Assembly (NCBI GenBank): GCA_963718195.1
Contig: CAVQYQ010000006.1
Span: 496,001-560,000, forward strand
From: MADRE3 sp963718195
GTDB lineage: Bacteria > Desulfobacterota > Desulfobulbia > Desulfobulbales > Desulfocapsaceae
Direction of reading: 5' to 3'
DNA: 64,000 nt
The translations under genes and the position numbers were made by a program. Shown here one piece after another: positions 44,758-53,740 of the stretch (within the stretch, counting starts at the first letter, position 1; the number at the start of each line of letters is the position of its first letter). The notes below the pieces were generated by a model. It ran no database searches. It was not told the DNA's origin and saw nothing but the letters and a program-made list of their open reading frames with translations.

Positions 44758-45832
44758 TCAAACAAGAATTTTTTCGATCCCGAGTCCCGGTGCATCCGGT
44801 AAGTGGATGTCAGGTCCCTGGTAGGTCATACCGCCTGCGGCAGGATTTGAGCTGCAGAACAGGGGTGCGTCCAGATCGTAACTCCTTATAATCGCTTTGC
44901 TCGCCGCGAAATGGGCTGCTGCCGAAACACTGACATGGCACTCCATCATCGAGCCGATCATGCATGGGATTCCTGCACTTTCGGCGATTGCAGCAATTTT
45001 CAGTCCATTGTAGATGCCACCGCATTTCATCAGTTTGATGTTGATTCCGTCAACCGCCCCCATGGTAATCAAGCGCAGGGCGTCCTCTGGAGAGAAAATT
45101 GATTCGTCGGCGTACACTGGAAATGGTGAAGCGTTGCGCACCATTTGTAATCCCTCATAATCGGCCGCTCGAACCGGTTGCTCAATCAGCTCTACGGGTA
45201 TCTCTTTCTGGACCAGTCGGTTGGAGATCGTGATCGCCTCTTTGGCCGACCATCCCTGGTTGGCATCAATTTTAATCCGCACCCTGTTGCCGACTGCTCT
45301 ATGAATGGCTGTTAAACGTTCAATATCGAGGTCCGGATCTGAACCAACTTTGATCTTGAGTATGGAAAACCCCTCGGCGGCTCGCTCTTTACTCTCTTGA
45401 ACCATGGTCTCAGGACTGTCAAGGCTGATTGTTATATCGGTCTCAACCGTACGTGAGAGCCCTCCAAGTAATCGGTATAACGGGATTTGCAGAGATTTGG
45501 CCAACAGGTCGTAAACAGCCATGTCGACCGCTGCCTTGGCCGACATATTGCCGACAATGCAGTGGTTCAGTCGCTGGAAAATCGCTTCATGGTTTTCGAT
45601 TGTCATACCGGTTATGCTGTCACCAATGACTTCGACAGCCCCGAGGATGGAACCAACCGTCTCGCCAGTGATTACGGTTGCCGGAGCAGCACTGCCAAAG
45701 CCGAGTTGTATCACTGTCGGTTACGATGGTGACCAGTACGTTTTCAACGCTGCTGACTCTCCTGAGAGCTGTTTTGAATTCGCTGACAAGCGGTATGGAA
45801 ACGGTGTCCGTTCTTATATCGACTATCTTCAT
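44758..45832 (-). pseudogene. L-Ala-D/L-Glu (dipeptide) epimerase, frameshifted
   Basis: The N-terminal frame (MKIVDIRTDTVSIPLVSEF to VTIVTDS) and the longer frame (IQLGFGSAAPATVITGET onward) make one enolase-superfamily protein of about 358 residues. The join is near 45711-45718 and the total length is three times 358 plus one. The catalytic residues are intact: KIKVG (Lys-x-Lys), Asp in KIDANQGW, Glu in LIEQPV, Asp in YADES and Lys in INIKLMK. The enzyme converts L-Ala-D-Glu from murein to L-Ala-L-Glu. Its ATG overlaps the stop of the NlpC/P60 gene by four bases. Intact motifs argue for an error or a recent mutation. Confidence 0.88.
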
Positions 45833-46626
45833 TTGCAGGTCTCCTGCATGGGGTAGCGATTGATGGAAACAAAGGTCTGCAGGTGGCTCTTGCTGAAATC
45901 ACTTTCAGTTTCCAGCAGGCTGTTGTATTTGACCCAGCCGCTCGCATGAATAAAACGCTTATTGTTGACAGCGATGGCAACATGGCTGATACGTTCCGGG
46001 GTTCTGGCAAAAAACAGCAGGTCTCCCGGTTCTGCGTCCAGGTGGTTGTTAGAAACAAGGAATTGTTTTTGTTGCTGCCAGGAATCACGGGGCAGGGTGA
46101 CACCATGCAGACCAAAAACAGTCTGAACGAAGCCGGAACAGTCAAAACCCTTTGGACTCCGACCACCCCAGACATACTGGTATCCGAGGAACGATCTGGC
46201 CAGTGCCAGAATATTTTCAGCTGAGCATTCTGGGAAAGCTCCAAAATGTTTTTTTTCTGCCCAGCCCTTCTGTCCATCGGGAGTTGTGACCCTGTACCAG
46301 CCATCTTGTTCCTCAACCATCATGAGCCTGCAGCCGATGACTGCATCTTTAAGACAGTCAGAACTGGTGGAAGCACTGAGATGAATTCGCATAAAATGGC
46401 TGGTTACCAGCAGAGGGGTACCATCGATTTCGTCACACCGGGTAACCTGGTCACTGCTGACCCAACTCGTGTAATTGTCTGACTGGCAAATTTTTGTAAA
46501 AAGAGGGGTATGTTCGATAATTTCAACCCGCTCGCCAAGCAGTCCCTGCGAGGTGACCTCACTGCTGTAGGTCGGTTCACCGTAATGATTGCTGACACTG
46601 ACATTAATTGATGCATTTGGTCGCAT
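45829..46626 (-). CDS. NlpC/P60 gamma-D-glutamyl-L-diamino acid endopeptidase (YkfC-like)
   Basis: The 265-residue cytoplasmic protein has an N-terminal SH3-like part (with VTTPDGQKGW) and a C-terminal C40 peptidase domain. The catalytic triad is Cys163 in GFDCSGFVQ, His215 in RISHVAIA and His227 in FIHASG; YQYVWGGRSPKG is the normal lead-in. Relatives such as YkfC cut the bond between gamma-D-Glu and meso-diaminopimelate in murein peptides and release L-Ala-D-Glu for the epimerase encoded next. The start at 46626 is chosen because AAGGA lies six bases upstream. It follows the second ABC ATPase by 25 bases. Confidence 0.9.
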   Translation of the reverse strand: MRPNASINVSVSNHYGEPTYSSEVTSQGLLGERVEIIEHTPLFTKICQSDNYTSWVSSDQVTRCDEIDGTPLLVTSHFMRIHLSASTSSDCLKDAVIGCRLMMVEEQDGWYRVTTPDGQKGWAEKKHFGAFPECSAENILALARSFLGYQYVWGGRSPKGFDCSGFVQTVFGLHGVTLPRDSWQQQKQFLVSNNHLDAEPGDLLFFARTPERISHVAIAVNNKRFIHASGWVKYNSLLETESDFSKSHLQTFVSINRYPMQETCK

Positions 46627-46651
46627 GCTTTTTCCTTTTTTGCCGCTTAGC

Positions 46652-47425
46652 TCAGAAATCCTGAAACTGGTCAATTGCAGCGCGGTCATATCCCTTGCTC
46701 GCCAGGAGCAGCTGGCGGGTATAATGATGTTTCAGGTTGCCATCCTGGAGTTGCTTCCGGCTGATAATTTCAACCGTTTCACCCCTGTTCATTACCGAAA
46801 TGTTGTCGCACATGTGGGCGACCACCGCCAGGTCGTGACTGACAAGTATATAGGTCAGATTTCGTTCCTGCCTGATGTCCTGCAGCAGGTTGAGGACTTC
46901 TGCCTGGATCGATACATCAAGGGCTGAGGTCGGTTCATCAAGCAGGATAATTTCCGGTTCGAGTACCAGGGCACGGGCAACTGCCACCCGCTGCCTCTGG
47001 CCGCCTGATAACTGGTGAGGGTAGCGAAAACGAAATTGTGGACCGAGTCCGACCTCTCCCAGCACCTGTTCAACACGTCGATTACTATCTCCTAGTCTGT
47101 GGATCGCGATTGGCTCTTTGAGTGTCCTGTCAATTGTGTGTCGTGGGTGCAGCGATCCGTATGGGTCCTGGAAGACCATCTGGACCTTCCGGTAAAAAGA
47201 GAGATCCCTGGTGTGGGTAAGCGCTGTTTTGTCGATCTTGATCGTTCCCTGCCAGTTGTCGAGTAATCCCGATATACAGTTTAACACGGTCGATTTACCG
47301 GAACCTGATTCCCCGACCAGACCGAAACTCTCCCCCCTGGCGACAGAGAAGCAAACATCTTTTACTGCATGGTTGCGCGACAATCCATGGCCGAAAACGA
47401 CATTGAGATCTTCTACTCGAACCAT
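46652..47425 (-). CDS. dppF: oligopeptide/dipeptide ABC transporter ATPase (DppF-type)
   Basis: This ATPase of 257 residues drives peptide import together with the DppD-type ATPase. Walker A is GESGSGKSTV, the Q-loop lies in MVFQDPYGSLHPR, the signature is LSGGQRQRVAVARAL, Walker B is IILLDEPTSALD and the switch His is in LVSHDLAVV. The C-terminal region is shorter than in typical DppF and lacks the complete oligopeptide extension. It starts two bases after the stop of dppD. Within the cluster the substrate is probably murein tripeptide or other short peptides. Confidence 0.9.
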   Translation of the reverse strand: MVRVEDLNVVFGHGLSRNHAVKDVCFSVARGESFGLVGESGSGKSTVLNCISGLLDNWQGTIKIDKTALTHTRDLSFYRKVQMVFQDPYGSLHPRHTIDRTLKEPIAIHRLGDSNRRVEQVLGEVGLGPQFRFRYPHQLSGGQRQRVAVARALVLEPEIILLDEPTSALDVSIQAEVLNLLQDIRQERNLTYILVSHDLAVVAHMCDNISVMNRGETVEIISRKQLQDGNLKHHYTRQLLLASKGYDRAAIDQFQDF

Positions 47426-47427
47426 GG

Positions 47428-48300
47428 TCAGTTACCCGTTGAAAGGAGGGAAGCATCACTGTCAAGCCAGGAATCCTCACGCACAAGAGTCGCCAGCCTC
47501 TCTTTATTGCCGGTGATTTTGGGCAAACAATTTAATAACCCTCTGGTGTATGGATGTTTTGACTGGTGCAGCTCACCGGCGTTAACGATCTCCATGATGC
47601 GACCGCCATACATGATGATAATACGGTCACAGAAGGAGGAGACCAGTTCCAGGTCATGGGAGATAAAGAGTAATCCCATTCCGCGCGTGGTGACGAGGTC
47701 GTCCAGTATTGCCAGCACCTGGAGCTGGACGGTAACATCAAGTGCCGAGGTCGGTTCATCGGCAATGAGCAGGCTGGGCTCAGGTATCAGCATCATGGCG
47801 ATCATGATGCGCTGACCCATGCCGCCGGAAACTTCATGTGGATAAAGCTTGTATACCTGTTCGGGGTTCCTGATGCGGACCGCCTCCAGCATGCTGATGA
47901 CGCGTTCCCGTGCTTGTCGCCTTGATACTTTTCGATGAATCGCGTAGGCCTCAATGATCTGTTTTCCGACGGTGCGTACCGGATTGAGTGAATATTTCGG
48001 ATCCTGCATGACCATTGAAATCTCCATACCCCTGATCCGGCGCATGTCTTTTTCACTGTATTCGAGCAGGTTTTTGTCCTTAAAAGAAATGGTCTCGGCC
48101 GTTACCCTCGCAGAGGAGGGAAGTAACCGCAAAATTGCTCTTCCGGTTACCGACTTTCCCGATCCGGATTCGCCAACGATGCCGATTTTCTCCTTGCCAA
48201 GAGAGAAACTGACGTCCTTGACCGCGTGGACATCTCCTTTTACCGAGGGAAAGACAACGGAGAGGTCTTTTACCGAAAGAAGCGTTTCAGGGTTTGTCAT
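47428..48300 (-). CDS. dppD: oligopeptide/dipeptide ABC transporter ATPase (DppD-type)
   Basis: The 290-residue ATPase has Walker A GESGSGKSVTG, the Q-loop MVMQDPKYSLNPV, the signature VSGGMGQRIMIAMML, Walker B LLIADEPTSALD and switch LFISHDLELV. The C-terminal part HPYTRGLLNCLPKI is the oligopeptide/dipeptide transporter extension typical of DppD and OppD. The signature has GMGQR where most have GQRQR or GMRQR. Its start overlaps the dppC stop by one base, and it is two bases from dppF. It is part of a full five-gene peptide importer. Confidence 0.92.
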   Translation of the reverse strand: MTNPETLLSVKDLSVVFPSVKGDVHAVKDVSFSLGKEKIGIVGESGSGKSVTGRAILRLLPSSARVTAETISFKDKNLLEYSEKDMRRIRGMEISMVMQDPKYSLNPVRTVGKQIIEAYAIHRKVSRRQARERVISMLEAVRIRNPEQVYKLYPHEVSGGMGQRIMIAMMLIPEPSLLIADEPTSALDVTVQLQVLAILDDLVTTRGMGLLFISHDLELVSSFCDRIIIMYGGRIMEIVNAGELHQSKHPYTRGLLNCLPKITGNKERLATLVREDSWLDSDASLLSTGN

Positions 48301-49214
48301 CAGCTGTCACTCTTGGGGTCGAGAACTTCTCTCAACCCATCACCAAGAAGGTTGAAGGCAAGGCTGACCACAAAAATTGCACTACCCGGCATGGTGATCA
48401 ACCACCAGTGATCAAGGATATAGGCACGTCCGCTCGAGGTCATTGCTCCCCACTCCGGAGAGGGCGGTTGGGCGCCAAGCCCGAGAAAACCAAGACCTGC
48501 TGCAGTCAGGATAATACCTGCCATATCAAGGGTTACCCGAACAATCAGAGAAGAGATACAGAGCGGCATGATATGACCGGTGATGATACGAATTGGTCCC
48601 GCACCCTGCAATCTGATCGCTTTAATGAAATCTGAGTTTCTTATGGTAATCGTTTCCGCCCGGGCAATCCTCGCATAGGGCGGCCAGGAAGTAATCGAGA
48701 TGGCAATAATTGCATTTTCAATACCGGGCCCGAGCGCGGCGACAAATGCCAGGGCCAGAATAAGTTTTGGAAAGGCAAGAAAGATGTCAGTAATTCTCAT
48801 CAGTACGGTATCAATAAAACCACCGAAGTACCCGGCGACGGTGCCGATTAATATTCCCACAGGTGCGGCGATAATTGCTACCAGCCCGATAACATAGAGT
48901 GTCAGACGTGACCCCCAGACTATCCTGCTGAAAATGTCCCTTCCCACTTCGTCTGTACCGAAATAATGGACGGCTGACAATGGCTGCAGACGATTGGTCA
49001 GATTGGTGGCAAGCGGGTCAAATGGGGCAATCTGTGGGGCAAAGACAGCCACGAGAATCAATCCGGAAATGATCATAAGCCCCAATAACGCCAGTCGGTT
49101 TTTTATAAAATCAAGAAGCCCCAGATAGGTTCTGCCGGCAGCAGCTTGAAAAGCCGAAGCAGGGGTATCGGTGAGAAGCCACTGCTTGAAGGTTTGAGAA
49201 TTATTATTCGTCAT
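48300..49214 (-). CDS. dppC: peptide ABC transporter permease (DppC-type)
   Basis: The 304-residue permease has about six membrane helices, with the N-terminal cytoplasmic tail and the first helix near residues 38-60. HYFGTDEVGRDIFSRIVWGSRLTL is the hallmark DppC/OppC segment after the first periplasmic loop, SITSWPPYARIARAETITIRNSDFI is the EAA-type loop that contacts the ATPases, and the C-terminus holds GAQPPSPEWGAM. It starts 29 bases after the stop of dppB and overlaps dppD. The imported peptide is not specified by this subunit. Confidence 0.93.
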   Translation of the reverse strand: MTNNNSQTFKQWLLTDTPASAFQAAAGRTYLGLLDFIKNRLALLGLMIISGLILVAVFAPQIAPFDPLATNLTNRLQPLSAVHYFGTDEVGRDIFSRIVWGSRLTLYVIGLVAIIAAPVGILIGTVAGYFGGFIDTVLMRITDIFLAFPKLILALAFVAALGPGIENAIIAISITSWPPYARIARAETITIRNSDFIKAIRLQGAGPIRIITGHIMPLCISSLIVRVTLDMAGIILTAAGLGFLGLGAQPPSPEWGAMTSSGRAYILDHWWLITMPGSAIFVVSLAFNLLGDGLREVLDPKSDS

Positions 49215-49243
49215 AATTGTGACATGCTCCCGGAGCGATCCCG

Positions 49244-50284
49244 TTAACGGGCCCTTGGATCCAAAACCTTATAGAGAAAATCGGAGAACAGGTTGACCCC
49301 GAGAAAAATAGAACCCACAACAATGGTGCTGCCCAGGACCGAATTCATGTCGGCATTGAGCAGTGAATTGGTGAGGTACAGGCCGAGTCCCGGCCAGGCA
49401 AATACGGTCTCCGTCAACACAGACCCCTCCAGCAGGGTGCCAAAGCTGAGCGCAACGACGGTAATCAGAGGAATCGCACAATTACCAAGGGCGTGACGCC
49501 AGATTACTTTCCACTCGGCAACTCCTTTTACCCGGGCAGTTAGTATATACTCCTGCCGTAACTGCTCGATCATAAATGACCGAGTCATTCGCGAGAGATA
49601 GGCCATACTGTAATAGCCAAGCAAGGCTGCCGGGAGTATAATATGGGAGAGGGCATTTCTGAAGATCTCCCATTCCCGGGCAATGATGCAATCAATGAGC
49701 ATGATTCCGGTTACCGGATCAACGATACCTTCATAAAAAACATCAACCCTTCCGGGGCCTGGTAATAGATCCAGTCGGGCATAAAAGACCATGAGCGCCA
49801 TCAGCCCAAGCCAGAAGATCGGCAACGAATAACCGAGCAGGCCGATAACCCTGGTAATGTGGTCGAGCAGACTTCCCCGCTTGACAGCAGAAAATACGCC
49901 GAGCGGGATGCCGATTAAAACGCCGATAATCGTTGCACTGACGGCCAGTTCAAGCGTTGCCGGAAAGACCCTGAAAATGTCTTCCAGCACCGGCCTGGCA
50001 GTTAATACCGAGGTTCCAAGATCGCCCTTCAGGACATTGCTGATATAGATAAGAAACTGATGCCAGAGCGGCAGGTGAAGGCCCATGGCAATACGGGCAC
50101 GCTCATACACCTCCGGTGAAGCCTTGTCTCCCACCACCGAGAGTACCGGGTCAATGGGGACCACCCGACCGATCAGGAAGGTGATCAGCAGGAGGCCAAA
50201 AAAGGTAATGGCCACCATTATCAGGAGTCGTATCGTCTGATCTATGGCTTTTGTGAAACGCCTTTTGGTGAAATACTGACCCAT
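49244..50284 (-). CDS. dppB: peptide ABC transporter permease (DppB-type)
   Basis: The 346-residue permease has about six helices. It contains the family segments FLIGRVVPIDPVLSVVGDKAS near the N-terminus, LPLWHQFLIYISNVLKGDLGTS with SVLTARPV, and the ATPase-contact loop RQEYILTARVKGVAEWKVIWRHALGN; ETVFAWPGLGLYLTNSL precedes the last helix. It is separated from the binding-protein gene by a strong hairpin and lies 29 bases before dppC. A pair DppB/DppC forms the membrane pore. Confidence 0.93.
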   Translation of the reverse strand: MGQYFTKRRFTKAIDQTIRLLIMVAITFFGLLLITFLIGRVVPIDPVLSVVGDKASPEVYERARIAMGLHLPLWHQFLIYISNVLKGDLGTSVLTARPVLEDIFRVFPATLELAVSATIIGVLIGIPLGVFSAVKRGSLLDHITRVIGLLGYSLPIFWLGLMALMVFYARLDLLPGPGRVDVFYEGIVDPVTGIMLIDCIIAREWEIFRNALSHIILPAALLGYYSMAYLSRMTRSFMIEQLRQEYILTARVKGVAEWKVIWRHALGNCAIPLITVVALSFGTLLEGSVLTETVFAWPGLGLYLTNSLLNADMNSVLGSTIVVGSIFLGVNLFSDFLYKVLDPRAR

Positions 50285-50336
50285 TTTTATAGGAAATTGT
50301 ACCGTGGGAATGTTGTTGTCCGGAACGTACCAAGGT

Positions 50337-50373
50337 CTCTTTTCCCCGGCTCGCGAGGAGCCGGGGAAAAGAG
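50337..50373 (-). repeat. 16-bp perfect hairpin between the peptide-binding protein gene and dppB
   Basis: CTCTTTTCCCCGGCTC (50337-50352) pairs exactly with GAGCCGGGGAAAAGAG (50358-50373) across a five-base loop. It lies between the binding-protein stop codon and dppB, without a U-tract. It probably stabilises the upstream message and reduces read-through, as suggested for the similar hairpin after livK at 15403-15440. Confidence 0.78.
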
Positions 50374-50389
50374 TGGTGTGTGTCTGTTT

Positions 50390-51970
50390 CTACTTGGTCG
50401 TGAATTGATAGAAATTGCTGTCGAAGCTTGGTCCGAGGACAAAGCCGTCAACGTTTGCCCGTTTTCCGAGGATCTCAATGTCCTGGAACATGATCACAAA
50501 CGGTGAGACCTGCTGGTGTTCACGCTGGAGCTCCAGGTACATCTCGCCGCGTTTTGCCGCATCTTTTTCAAGTACAGCTGCATCGGCCTTCTTGGTCATC
50601 TCAGGAATGTCCCAGGCGTTTCTCCAGGCCAGCGGTTTTGACTTTGCGTCGTCAGAATTGTCCGGATTGCGGGCGAAGGTATCGGCGTTGGTGTGTGGGT
50701 CCATATAGTCAGGTCCCCAGCGACCGATGTAGATATCATGGTTTCGGGCCCGATACTTGGTCAGCGTCTGTTTGCCTTCACCGGGAATAATTTCTAGCTT
50801 GATTCCGGCTTGGGCAAGTGTTGCCTGAATGGCCAGCGCCATGGATGTGGTCGGCTCAGAGTTTCTTGTGTCCATGGTTACCGAGAAACCTTCTTCAAGC
50901 CCTGCTTCCTTGAGCAGCCCTTTTGCTTTTTCAACATTCAGTGAGAAAGGTGTGTCTTCCAGAGCTCCAAGGAACCCCTTTGGCAGAAAGGCCTGGTGGA
51001 TGGTCGCCTTGCCATTGAGAATCGTCTGTTCCATACCTTTGTAGTCTATCAGGTATTTAAAGGCCTGGCGTACTTCAGGCTTTTGCAGGTATTGATTTTT
51101 CTGGTTTAACCCTAAATACCAGACTGCTCCTTTAGCCTTCTTGCGGATTTTGATGTCTGAGTTGCCGGCAAGACCGTTAATGTCATCTGGAGCTAGGTTC
51201 CGGGCGATGTCAATATCACCCTTTTCAAGAAGAAGCCTCTGGGTTGCAGATTCTGTTATATGACGAATAATGACCCGCTTCTGTTTTGGCTTTTCTCCCC
51301 AGTAATTCTGGTTGGCATCGAGGATCAGCGTTTCAGAGGGCTTCCAACTCTTCAAAGTGTATGGGCCAGAGCCGGCGTATGCCGTTTTAAGCCAACCATA
51401 GCCCATGTCTCCATCCTTTTCATGGGCCATGACCTCTTTCATGTCCACAACTGACCCGGGTGTCGATGTCAGGCAGTAGAGGAAAAAGGTTGGCGCATAT
51501 GGTTTGTCGATAACCAGTTTTACCGTGTTGTCGTCAACTTTGACGATAGTTTGTTCGATGTTATCAGGAGTAAAACCGAATTGTGTCAGAATGAAAGCGG
51601 GTGATTTGTCCAGAATGATGACCCGCCTCAGGGAGAAAACCACATCGTCGGCAGTCAGTTTATTTCCGGAGGGAAAGGTAATCCCATTTCTGATCTTGAA
51701 TGTAAAGGTTAAACCATCTTCAGAGATATCCCAGCTTTCAGCAACGCCGCCGTAGATATCGCTGACATTGTCGACGTCATAGTTGATCAACCTGTCGTAG
51801 GCGTTCGCCGCATATTCCGCACCGGAGAATTCAAAGATTTCAGCAGGATCGAGGGTAATGATATCGTCGATCTTGGATGCCATCACGAGGGTGTCTTTTG
51901 GTGTCCCAGCCTGGGCTGTGAAGGCTGCCAGGAATACGAGAGCACCTGCGAGCAGAAACAGTTTTTTCAT
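50390..51970 (-). CDS. dppA: peptide-binding protein of the ABC transporter (SBP family 5)
   Basis: The 526-residue protein begins with a signal peptide (MKKLFLLAGALVFLAAFTAQ, cleavage probably after TAQA) and matches the large periplasmic binding proteins for di- and oligopeptides: DTLVMASKIDDIITLDPAEIFEFS at the start, LTFTFKIRNGITFPSGNKLTADDV in domain one and the AFKYLIDYKGM region later. It lacks the lipoprotein cysteine, so it is free in the periplasm. Relatives bind dipeptides, murein tripeptides, nickel or sugars; the neighbours favour murein peptides. GAGGAG lies before the ATG, and it is the first gene of the operon. Confidence 0.92.
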   Translation of the reverse strand: MKKLFLLAGALVFLAAFTAQAGTPKDTLVMASKIDDIITLDPAEIFEFSGAEYAANAYDRLINYDVDNVSDIYGGVAESWDISEDGLTFTFKIRNGITFPSGNKLTADDVVFSLRRVIILDKSPAFILTQFGFTPDNIEQTIVKVDDNTVKLVIDKPYAPTFFLYCLTSTPGSVVDMKEVMAHEKDGDMGYGWLKTAYAGSGPYTLKSWKPSETLILDANQNYWGEKPKQKRVIIRHITESATQRLLLEKGDIDIARNLAPDDINGLAGNSDIKIRKKAKGAVWYLGLNQKNQYLQKPEVRQAFKYLIDYKGMEQTILNGKATIHQAFLPKGFLGALEDTPFSLNVEKAKGLLKEAGLEEGFSVTMDTRNSEPTTSMALAIQATLAQAGIKLEIIPGEGKQTLTKYRARNHDIYIGRWGPDYMDPHTNADTFARNPDNSDDAKSKPLAWRNAWDIPEMTKKADAAVLEKDAAKRGEMYLELQREHQQVSPFVIMFQDIEILGKRANVDGFVLGPSFDSNFYQFTTK

Positions 51971-52546
51971 TTTTTCTCTCCTCTCTTAGTGGATTAATAC
52001 ATGAAGTGTGGCTTAAACGCTCGGGAGACGATCGTCTGGTCGGCCACGAGAATCGTCGTTTTGCCAGGAAAATGTTCTCTTGTGAGCAGATCTCCTGCCA
52101 GGATCTGTCACCGTATATTCTTCTAATAAGGTATGAAATAGTTGATATTTTCAGACGTATCGCTGCAAATTCTCCGTTGCGCCTTTGTGCTATTTAAACG
52201 AATATGTCTCGAGTTTCTCAAGGGTACTAGATCAGAATCGGTTTTAACAACGACCCATGCATAATGCGATGCTATCAACAATAATTACTATGAACGCAGC
52301 GTATCGAACGATGTTCTCAAACTGAACCTGATCGAAACATTATCTCCTTTGTTTTTAATGTCAATAACTTTTGATCAGCAAAGCGTTGTCTCCGACTCTT
52401 TGCGGTGACTGAGGTTAGAAAGATGATCGTACCCAGGATAACGAATGTTCATTGTAATCGCTGTCCGGTGCTGTATTATCAGGATTTTCATTACTCCTCA
52501 GCTTGAGAGTTACGGCAGAGAGCTGAACAGAAAGGATATTGACCGA
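51971..52546. other. divergent intergenic region, peptide operon/MFS gene
   Basis: This long gap should contain the promoter of the peptide-import operon (minus) and that of the MFS gene (plus). I found no good sigma70 pair, palindrome or hairpin in it. The in-frame codons from 52445 to 52546 before the MFS start are not counted as coding because the family begins at 52547. No small gene is supported. Confidence 0.25.
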
Positions 52547-53740
52547 ATGAATCGACAGATTCTGATTACGCTCCTGTTATCAATCTTCATCGCCTTGCTC
52601 GGCATCGGTATCATCATACCGGTGATGCCCGTTTTTGCAGCAGAACTCGGTGCCGGCGGATTTTCCCTTGGAATGATTATCGCCGCATTTTCCATCAGCA
52701 GGGGAATCCTGCAGCCAATTGTTGGGAGCCTCTCCGATCGCTGGGGACGGAAAGGATTTCTTGTGGCCGGTCTGTTTATCTATGGGCTCGTCGGACTGCT
52801 GATTCCCCAGGCCCAGAGTGTTTTTAACCTGATAGCCATTCGTGGTTTTCACGGTATTGGCTCTGCGATGATTGTGCCGATTGCCATGGCATACATGAGT
52901 TTTTTGGCACCTGAAGGCCACGAGGGCCGGTATATGAGCTACCTGAACATTGCAATATTCTGCGGGATCGGCTGCGGGCCGATAATCGGCGGCCTGATTT
53001 CCGACCTGTTTGGTTTTGCTTCTGTCTTTCATGTGATGGCCGCCTTGAGTTTTTTGGCGTTCGTGCTGGTGATCATCAACATGCCCTCCCAGATATCGGC
53101 AGGCTCAGTCAGCAGGTTCTCACTTTTTGAGAATATCTCACTTATGCTGAAGAGCAGGCGAACGCTGGGAATACTCATTGCCAGGTTCAGTACCATGATC
53201 ATCATGGTGCCGTCCATGGCATTTCTGCCGCTTCTTATGACCCAGAAAATGTCTGTCAGTGGCTTGCAGATTGGACTTATTATTGCCTGCAGGACACTGG
53301 TTAATGCTGTTTTACAGGTCCCGGCGGGAAAGTATGCAGATCGTCACAACAAGCTTTTCCTGCTGGTTGGTGGTTGTGTTTGCCTGAGCGGGTCGATCAT
53401 GGCCATTCCATTTGTTGAGAGTTTTGCGAAGATGCTTATCATGTACACCATTATCGGGTTAGGAGAGGCGATCATCTGGCCGGTCCTGGGAGCATACGCC
53501 TCTCAGGAGGGTAAAGCGCACTATGGGCATGGTACCATGATGGGCGTTTTCAGCCTGGCCATGAGCGGCGGGGTCTTTACCGGCGCAACCCTGGCCGGTT
53601 TCAGTATGGACATCTGGGGTATTGATTGGGCCTTTTTTACCACAGCGGCAGCAGTGTTCGTTATTAGCATGGTTGGGGCAGCATTGATTTATTCAAGTCA
53701 ATTTTCACAGCAGAACCCTGGAGTGGTTGAGCGTGTATGA
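52547..53740 (+). CDS. MFS transporter
   Basis: The 397-residue protein has twelve predicted helices. The MFS signature after helix two is VGSLSDRWGRKGFLVAG, the helix-four/five region has IRGFHGIGSAMIVPIAMAY and a second, degenerate signature PAGKYADRHNKLFLL follows helix eight. It is a secondary transporter, probably a drug or metabolite exporter; the substrate is unknown. The start at 52547 is preferred because AAAGGA lies about ten bases upstream and the sequence from there fits family length. Its stop overlaps the next start by four bases (GTATGA), so it is translationally coupled to a DUF3786 gene. Confidence 0.88.
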   Translation: MNRQILITLLLSIFIALLGIGIIIPVMPVFAAELGAGGFSLGMIIAAFSISRGILQPIVGSLSDRWGRKGFLVAGLFIYGLVGLLIPQAQSVFNLIAIRGFHGIGSAMIVPIAMAYMSFLAPEGHEGRYMSYLNIAIFCGIGCGPIIGGLISDLFGFASVFHVMAALSFLAFVLVIINMPSQISAGSVSRFSLFENISLMLKSRRTLGILIARFSTMIIMVPSMAFLPLLMTQKMSVSGLQIGLIIACRTLVNAVLQVPAGKYADRHNKLFLLVGGCVCLSGSIMAIPFVESFAKMLIMYTIIGLGEAIIWPVLGAYASQEGKAHYGHGTMMGVFSLAMSGGVFTGATLAGFSMDIWGIDWAFFTTAAAVFVISMVGAALIYSSQFSQQNPGVVERV

